A stretch of DNA of 64,000 nucleotides. It comes from an uncultured Lachnospiraceae bacterium. GTDB lineage: Bacteria; Bacillota; Clostridia; Lachnospirales; Lachnospiraceae. A model generated the notes under the pieces. It did no database searches, had not been told where the DNA came from, and saw only the letters and a program-made list of their open reading frames with translations. The stretch is taken from contig CAJURT010000005.1 in NCBI GenBank assembly GCA_910588875.1, forward strand, positions 66,928-130,927, in the 5' to 3' direction. Numbering within the stretch: the first letter of the stretch is position 1; each line of letters opens with the position of its first letter. Position numbers and translations under genes: made by a program. Shown here one piece after another: positions 60,701 through 64,000 of this stretch.

Positions 60701-60726
60701 GGTATAATCTCTAACAAGATTATACC
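60701..60726. promoter_or_regulatory. Perfect inverted repeat over the HK-RR promoter (candidate operator)
   Basis: GGTATAATCT and AGATTATACC are exact 10-bp inverted arms 6 bases apart. The right arm contains the -10 TATAAT of the kinase promoter. A related ATTATACC lies downstream at 60606-60613, within another small dyad. It could be the binding site of the response regulator. Confidence 0.55.
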
Positions 60727-60747
60727 ATAAGAAACGGGATTTGTTTA
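60719..60747 (-). promoter_or_regulatory. Promoter of the histidine kinase-response regulator operon
   Basis: TAAACA (60742-60747) and TATAAT (60719-60724) are 17 bases apart. The leader to the kinase ATG is about 260 bases and contains the transporter terminator hairpin. No gene was found in it. Confidence 0.55.
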
Positions 60748-60777
60748 TAAAACTATTCTAAATTATGCGGAATATTA

Positions 60778-61551
60778 TTAATTCCCGCATTCAATGCTGA
60801 TTTCGTTAAATTTATCCAGGATGTCTTCAATTCTGATGGCAGCTTTTGCCGTTCCCGATTCATCCATAATTGCCTGCCCCTGGTGCATCATCACCAGGCG
60901 GTCACCGTACTCCACCGCATAGCGCAGGTTATGGGTCACCATGATGGTGGTCAGCTTTTTCTCCCGTACCACCTTCCCGGTCAGTTCCATAATGATCTCT
61001 GCGGTTTTGGGATCCAGGGCTGCCGTATGTTCATCCAGGATCAAAAACTCAATATCGGTCATGGTGGACATTAAAAGCGCCATCGCCTGCCTCTGCCCGC
61101 CAGAGAGGGCCCCTACCTTCACATGCAGCTTATCCTCCAGCCCTAATCCCAGAAAACGCAGCTGCTCCCGGTAAAAATCGATCCGCTTCCTGTTCATTCC
61201 CCGGCGCAGGTTAAAGGGCTTTCCCTTATTGTCTGCCAGGGACATATTTTCCAAAATCGTCATGCTGGGACAGGTTCCCATTGCCGGGTTCTGGTACACC
61301 CGGCCGATACGGCGCTGCCGCCGGTACTCCGGCATATGGGTGATGTCCTCCCCATTGATACAGATTTTTCCTCCGTCAAGGGGGATGCTTCCACAGATAA
61401 TGTTTAGCAGGGAGGTCTTTCCGGAACCGTTGCTGCCCACCACCGAGACAAACTGGCCGGCATCAATCCTCATAGAAAAATCCTGGAACATGCACATCTC
61501 ATGGACGGTCCCCGCATTATAGTATTTTTCAATATGGTTCAGTTCAAGCAT
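60778..61551 (-). CDS. ABC transporter ATP-binding protein, TrpZ-like
   Basis: The 257-residue ATPase has Walker A GSNGSGKTSLL, a Q-loop near YQNPAMGT, the signature LSGGQRQAMALL, Walker B FLILDEHTAALD and the switch His in MVTHNLRYA. It energises the permease encoded just upstream (8-base overlap). The layout SBP-permease-ATPase behind a UGG T-box matches the predicted tryptophan transporter TrpXYZ of Firmicutes. Confidence 0.88.
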   Translation of the reverse strand: MLELNHIEKYYNAGTVHEMCMFQDFSMRIDAGQFVSVVGSNGSGKTSLLNIICGSIPLDGGKICINGEDITHMPEYRRQRRIGRVYQNPAMGTCPSMTILENMSLADNKGKPFNLRRGMNRKRIDFYREQLRFLGLGLEDKLHVKVGALSGGQRQAMALLMSTMTDIEFLILDEHTAALDPKTAEIIMELTGKVVREKKLTTIMVTHNLRYAVEYGDRLVMMHQGQAIMDESGTAKAAIRIEDILDKFNEISIECGN

Positions 61552-62476
61552 GTGTGGTCACCTTCCTCCCTTTGCGGCTGCTCATCACCAGGATAACCAA
61601 AAACAGCGCGGATGTCACCAGCTTCAAATCCGACGCTGCCATCCCCAGGGAGATCGCCAGCGCCACGCAGCCGCGGTATACCAGGGATCCCAGGATCACT
61701 GCCGTCGTTGCCCGCATCCCGCCTTGCTTCCTTGGCTTTCCCTCCCCGGCCCTTTTTGAGACAAACAAGCTTAGATGGCGGAATATCTTGGTGCCTATGA
61801 TAACATTGGCCAGGCCGATCACAATCGCACCGGTACCGGTACTGATCTCAAAGAACCCCTTCTGCTGGCAATAGACGCACCCGGCCAGGGCCACAAAACC
61901 ATTGGCAATGGCCAGCCCCACCAGCTTTACCATCCCCTTATCCTTGGCCAGGGAGGTAACCAGCACATCATTGTCCCCCACCGCCCGCAGCAAATACCCG
62001 GAACGTGTATTGAGATAGAGATCCAGCAAAACCTTACAAAAAACGGTGATGATAAGCAATACCAGCACAACCGAAAACGGCTTTAAGGGCTCCGGGACTG
62101 CCTGCTCCAGGAAAGCATTGTCAAAAATCGTATCCTTGCTGAATATGGGCAGGTTTGCCTTCCCGGCGATCCGCAAATTCACCGAATATAAGGCAGTCAT
62201 CACGATAATCCCGGATAGAAGGTCACGCACCTTCAATTTTACATGGATAAAACCAGTGACGCAGCCAGCCAGCACCCCTGCCAAAAAAGCCAGGGGCAGC
62301 GTCAATGCCGGAGGGATATCCTTCAAAATCAGCATGGCGGTAACCGCCGCCCCAAGGGGGAATGTGCCGTCTACCGACAAATCCGGAAAATCCAGGATTT
62401 TATACGTGATATAAACCCCAAGCGCCAGGATGGCATAAATCAGCCCCTCTTCCAAAATTCCAATCAAAATCGACAT
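61544..62476 (-). CDS. ABC transporter permease, TrpY-like
   Basis: The 310-residue membrane protein has about eight or nine hydrophobic segments, with GVYITYKILDFPDLSVDGTF near the start, as in branched-chain-type permeases of this family, and VVIGLANVIIGTKIF-like sequence late (here AIVIGLANVIIGTKIF). The start at 62474-62476 follows GGAGGG; a GTG 24 bases earlier overlaps the SBP stop. The substrate is inferred from the T-box to be tryptophan or a precursor. Confidence 0.87.
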   Translation of the reverse strand: MSILIGILEEGLIYAILALGVYITYKILDFPDLSVDGTFPLGAAVTAMLILKDIPPALTLPLAFLAGVLAGCVTGFIHVKLKVRDLLSGIIVMTALYSVNLRIAGKANLPIFSKDTIFDNAFLEQAVPEPLKPFSVVLVLLIITVFCKVLLDLYLNTRSGYLLRAVGDNDVLVTSLAKDKGMVKLVGLAIANGFVALAGCVYCQQKGFFEISTGTGAIVIGLANVIIGTKIFRHLSLFVSKRAGEGKPRKQGGMRATTAVILGSLVYRGCVALAISLGMAASDLKLVTSALFLVILVMSSRKGRKVTTHA

Positions 62477-62496
62477 GGTTTCCCTCCGGTTCTTTC

Positions 62497-63531
62497 TCAC
62501 TCAGCCACAATCTCATCAAACAGTTCCGTTGCCGAAGCCGCCAGTTCCTCCGGGATGGTCACTCCCAGGTTTTCTGCCACCTTGGTATTGCCGTAGAAGG
62601 AGGCCTCTGTGATCACCTCAAACTTCATCTCACTGGCCTTTACCTCCCCTTTCAGCACCTTTGCCGCCATCCTTCCTGTCTGGGCTCCCAGGGACACATA
62701 ATCCAGGCCCATGGTGGCCAGGCAGCCAATCTTCACCTGTTCAATCTCGCTTCCAAATACCGGGATATTCTTCTTTGCCGCTTTATCCAGGATCATGGGG
62801 AGCACGCTTACCACGGTGTTGTCCGTTAAATTATTCAGGCAGTCCACCTTCTCCAGCAGGTTATCCGTTGCCAGCGGGATATCCGCCGTGCCAGAAATGC
62901 CGCTCTCCACAATCTCAAAGCCGTATTTAGGCGCAGCCTGCTTATATTCCTGGATCGTGGATGCCGAATTGATCTCACTGGTACTGTATAAAATACCGAT
63001 TGTCTTGGCATCCGGCAGCATCGCCCGGATCATCTCCAGCTGTTCTTCCACCGGCAGCTTATCGCTGGTGCCCGTAATCTCTCCCACCGGCGTCCCATCC
63101 TCCTCTGCCAGTTCGGCCAGCACCGGGTCTGTCACTGCCGTATATATTACCGGAACCCCGGTATCCCTGGCAGCACTATATGCGCTCTGTGCAATCGGAG
63201 TGGCAATGGCACAGATCATATCCACATCCTTGGCAAGGAAATTCGCCATGATCTGGCTGGCAGTCCCCCCATCTGTCTGGGCATTTTCATACAAAACCGT
63301 AAGGTTTTCCCCTTCCACAATCCCTTCCTCTGCCAGGCCTTCCAAAAAGCCTTCCCGGCAATTGTCAAGGGAGCCATGTTCCGCAAATTGCCCAATGCCT
63401 ATCACATAGGAATCCCCCTGTGCCTGGCTGCCTGCTGCCGCCCCCGTTTCCGCCTGATTCCCCGAGGAACATCCGGCCAGCATTGCTGCTGCCATTGCTG
63501 CCACCATAACCATCTTCCTGTTTTTTCTCAT
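62497..63531 (-). CDS. ABC transporter substrate-binding lipoprotein, TrpX-like
   Basis: The 344-residue protein begins with a lipoprotein signal ending in LAGC (Cys21). The domain belongs to the ABC_sub_bind type: YVIGIGQFAEHGSLDNCREG, VIYTAVTDPVLAELAEEDG, and ILYSTSEINSASTIQEYKQ. TrpX of streptococci, a member of this family, binds tryptophan. The upstream T-box with a UGG specifier supports the same ligand here. GGAGG precedes the ATG. Confidence 0.9.
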   Translation of the reverse strand: MRKNRKMVMVAAMAAAMLAGCSSGNQAETGAAAGSQAQGDSYVIGIGQFAEHGSLDNCREGFLEGLAEEGIVEGENLTVLYENAQTDGGTASQIMANFLAKDVDMICAIATPIAQSAYSAARDTGVPVIYTAVTDPVLAELAEEDGTPVGEITGTSDKLPVEEQLEMIRAMLPDAKTIGILYSTSEINSASTIQEYKQAAPKYGFEIVESGISGTADIPLATDNLLEKVDCLNNLTDNTVVSVLPMILDKAAKKNIPVFGSEIEQVKIGCLATMGLDYVSLGAQTGRMAAKVLKGEVKASEMKFEVITEASFYGNTKVAENLGVTIPEELAASATELFDEIVAE

Positions 63532-63560
63532 AACCGTCTTCCTCCTTTAATTTTTTTAAC

Positions 63561-63599
63561 AAAAAAACGTCTCAAACACAGTTTCCTGCATTTGAGACG
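63561..63599 (-). terminator. T-box attenuator terminator
   Basis: CGTCTCAAA and TTTGAGACG pair around a 14-base loop, followed on the minus strand by seven T. The 5' arm can pair instead with TTTGAG beside the T-box sequence, giving the antiterminator alternative. Confidence 0.9.
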
Positions 63600-63843
63600 A
63601 ATATTTATCCGCGGTACCACTCAAATTGGCATATGCCCACTCACTCCGTATACTATCATATACGCCGCATGGTAACGGTTGCGCTCCCCGTCAGTTCCTA
63701 CTCCCAGTCCCTGGTTTCAAACCTGCCCTCAAAAGTCCATTCGGCAAACCCGTCCATACCGCAATCCCACCTCCTGCGGCTCTCTGTGATCTCCGGAATA
63801 TGCTTACTCCTCTTTCTCAACGGTTTCTTTTATTCTGTGACAC
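63561..63843 (-). promoter_or_regulatory. T-box riboswitch leader, predicted tRNA-Trp specific (UGG specifier)
   Basis: The minus-strand leader contains the T-box core AGTGGTACCGCGG (63609-63621, consensus AGGGUGGNACCGCG). The Stem I strands are visible: GAAAGAGGAGTAAG on the 5' side, the distal arm GCCGC...GCGG, and GGGACTGGGAGTAGG on the 3' side. The codon in the specifier position is TGG at 63704-63706 (Trp). Uncharged tRNA-Trp would bind, favour the antiterminator and switch on the transporter. The specifier was assigned by eye; covariance folding would confirm it. Confidence 0.85.
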
Positions 63844-63845
63844 AT

Positions 63846-63874
63846 ATACTATACCTATCTGCCAAATTTGTCAA
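63846..63874 (-). promoter_or_regulatory. Promoter of the T-box and TrpXYZ-like operon
   Basis: A consensus TTGACA (63869-63874) and TAGTAT (63846-63851) are separated by 17 bases. Transcription would start near 63839, at the 5' end of the T-box leader. Confidence 0.8.
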
Positions 63875-64000
63875 CCCGCCTTTTTGTATAAAATTTAAAG
63901 GATGAAAATGTTTTTTTGTGGCATTTTGCCAAAACTCCGGTTTTCCCTACACACAACTACAAGCCACAAAATGATTCGGCTCCACCTCCCGGAGCCCCGG
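63875..64000. other. Window end, no gene seen
   Basis: AT-rich sequence followed near the edge by a GC-rich hairpin, GGCTCC-acctccc-GGAGCC. No reading frame with a ribosome site was found. The hairpin may belong to a terminator of a gene beyond the window. Confidence 0.3.

Noticed and set aside
63885..63960. T-rich hairpin near the right end as a plus-strand terminator
   Set aside because: The T run precedes the stem on the plus strand and no plus-strand gene ends there.
1..64000. CRISPR arrays, tRNA, rRNA, insertion sequences and prophage genes
   Set aside because: No regularly spaced repeats, RNA gene signatures or transposase/integrase proteins were seen.

Overview
The window reads as chromosomal DNA of an endospore-forming Clostridia, most like a Lachnospiraceae (Enterocloster, Hungatella or Lacrimispora type). 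Reasons: sporulation genes (spoIIGA, sigE, spoIIP, a spoVD-like PBP, a Spo0E-like gene) sit inside a Firmicute division and cell-wall cluster. Other Clostridia-type signs are a tryptophan T-box, perfect AGGAGG-type ribosome sites, many TTG/GTG starts, and a very long 2-hydroxyacyl-CoA dehydratase activase-like protein. The genus is an inference. I see no rRNA, tRNA, CRISPR array, prophage or transposase gene. Most genes lie on the minus strand.

Layout from left to right. 1-525: 5' part of a radical SAM DNA repair gene whose promoter carries two LexA-like boxes. 526-1173: non-coding, with a terminator and a small structured inverted-repeat element that supplies the citF stop codon. 1174-8236: citrate module, with citrate lyase citDEF, a divergent LysR regulator and a tripartite tricarboxylate transporter tctCBA on its own promoter. 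8533-13594: apt, a GHL10 glycosidase, hemW and lepA. 13696-16399: spoIIGA-sigE-spoIIP behind a spoIIG-type promoter with a 21-bp spacer. 16583-29753: the division cluster mraZ-rsmH-ftsL-PBP-spoVD-like-mraY-murD-ftsW-murA-ftsQ-ftsZ. It lacks murE, murF, murG, murC and ftsA, and several genes start with TTG or CTG. 29924-30956: lgt and a 51-codon Spo0E-like gene.

31228-32325: ychF (plus strand). 32380-37411: corA, a rhomboid-like membrane protein, pyk and a DAP decarboxylase, behind a consensus promoter with a long leader. 37585-41826: the 1413-aa activase-related protein (plus strand). 41924-47202: a chorismate mutase-shikimate kinase fusion, argS, a signal-less BMP-domain protein and a phosphoesterase. 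47289-48887: nrdR, yqeG, efp. 49024-54161: purL and an aspartate kinase. 54446-58450: two small membrane proteins, a HAD-IIA phosphatase and a DEAD-box helicase. 58671-60450: a histidine kinase and response regulator with a perfect dyad over their promoter. 60778-63874: a TrpXYZ-type ABC transporter behind a T-box leader with a UGG specifier.

The citrate genes together would import tri- or dicarboxylates and cleave citrate to acetate and oxaloacetate. No lyase ligase (citC) or prosthetic-group genes (citX, citG) are in view. The division cluster makes lipid II precursors and the septal machinery. It passes directly into sporulation genes, so vegetative septation and the mother-cell programme are encoded next to each other.
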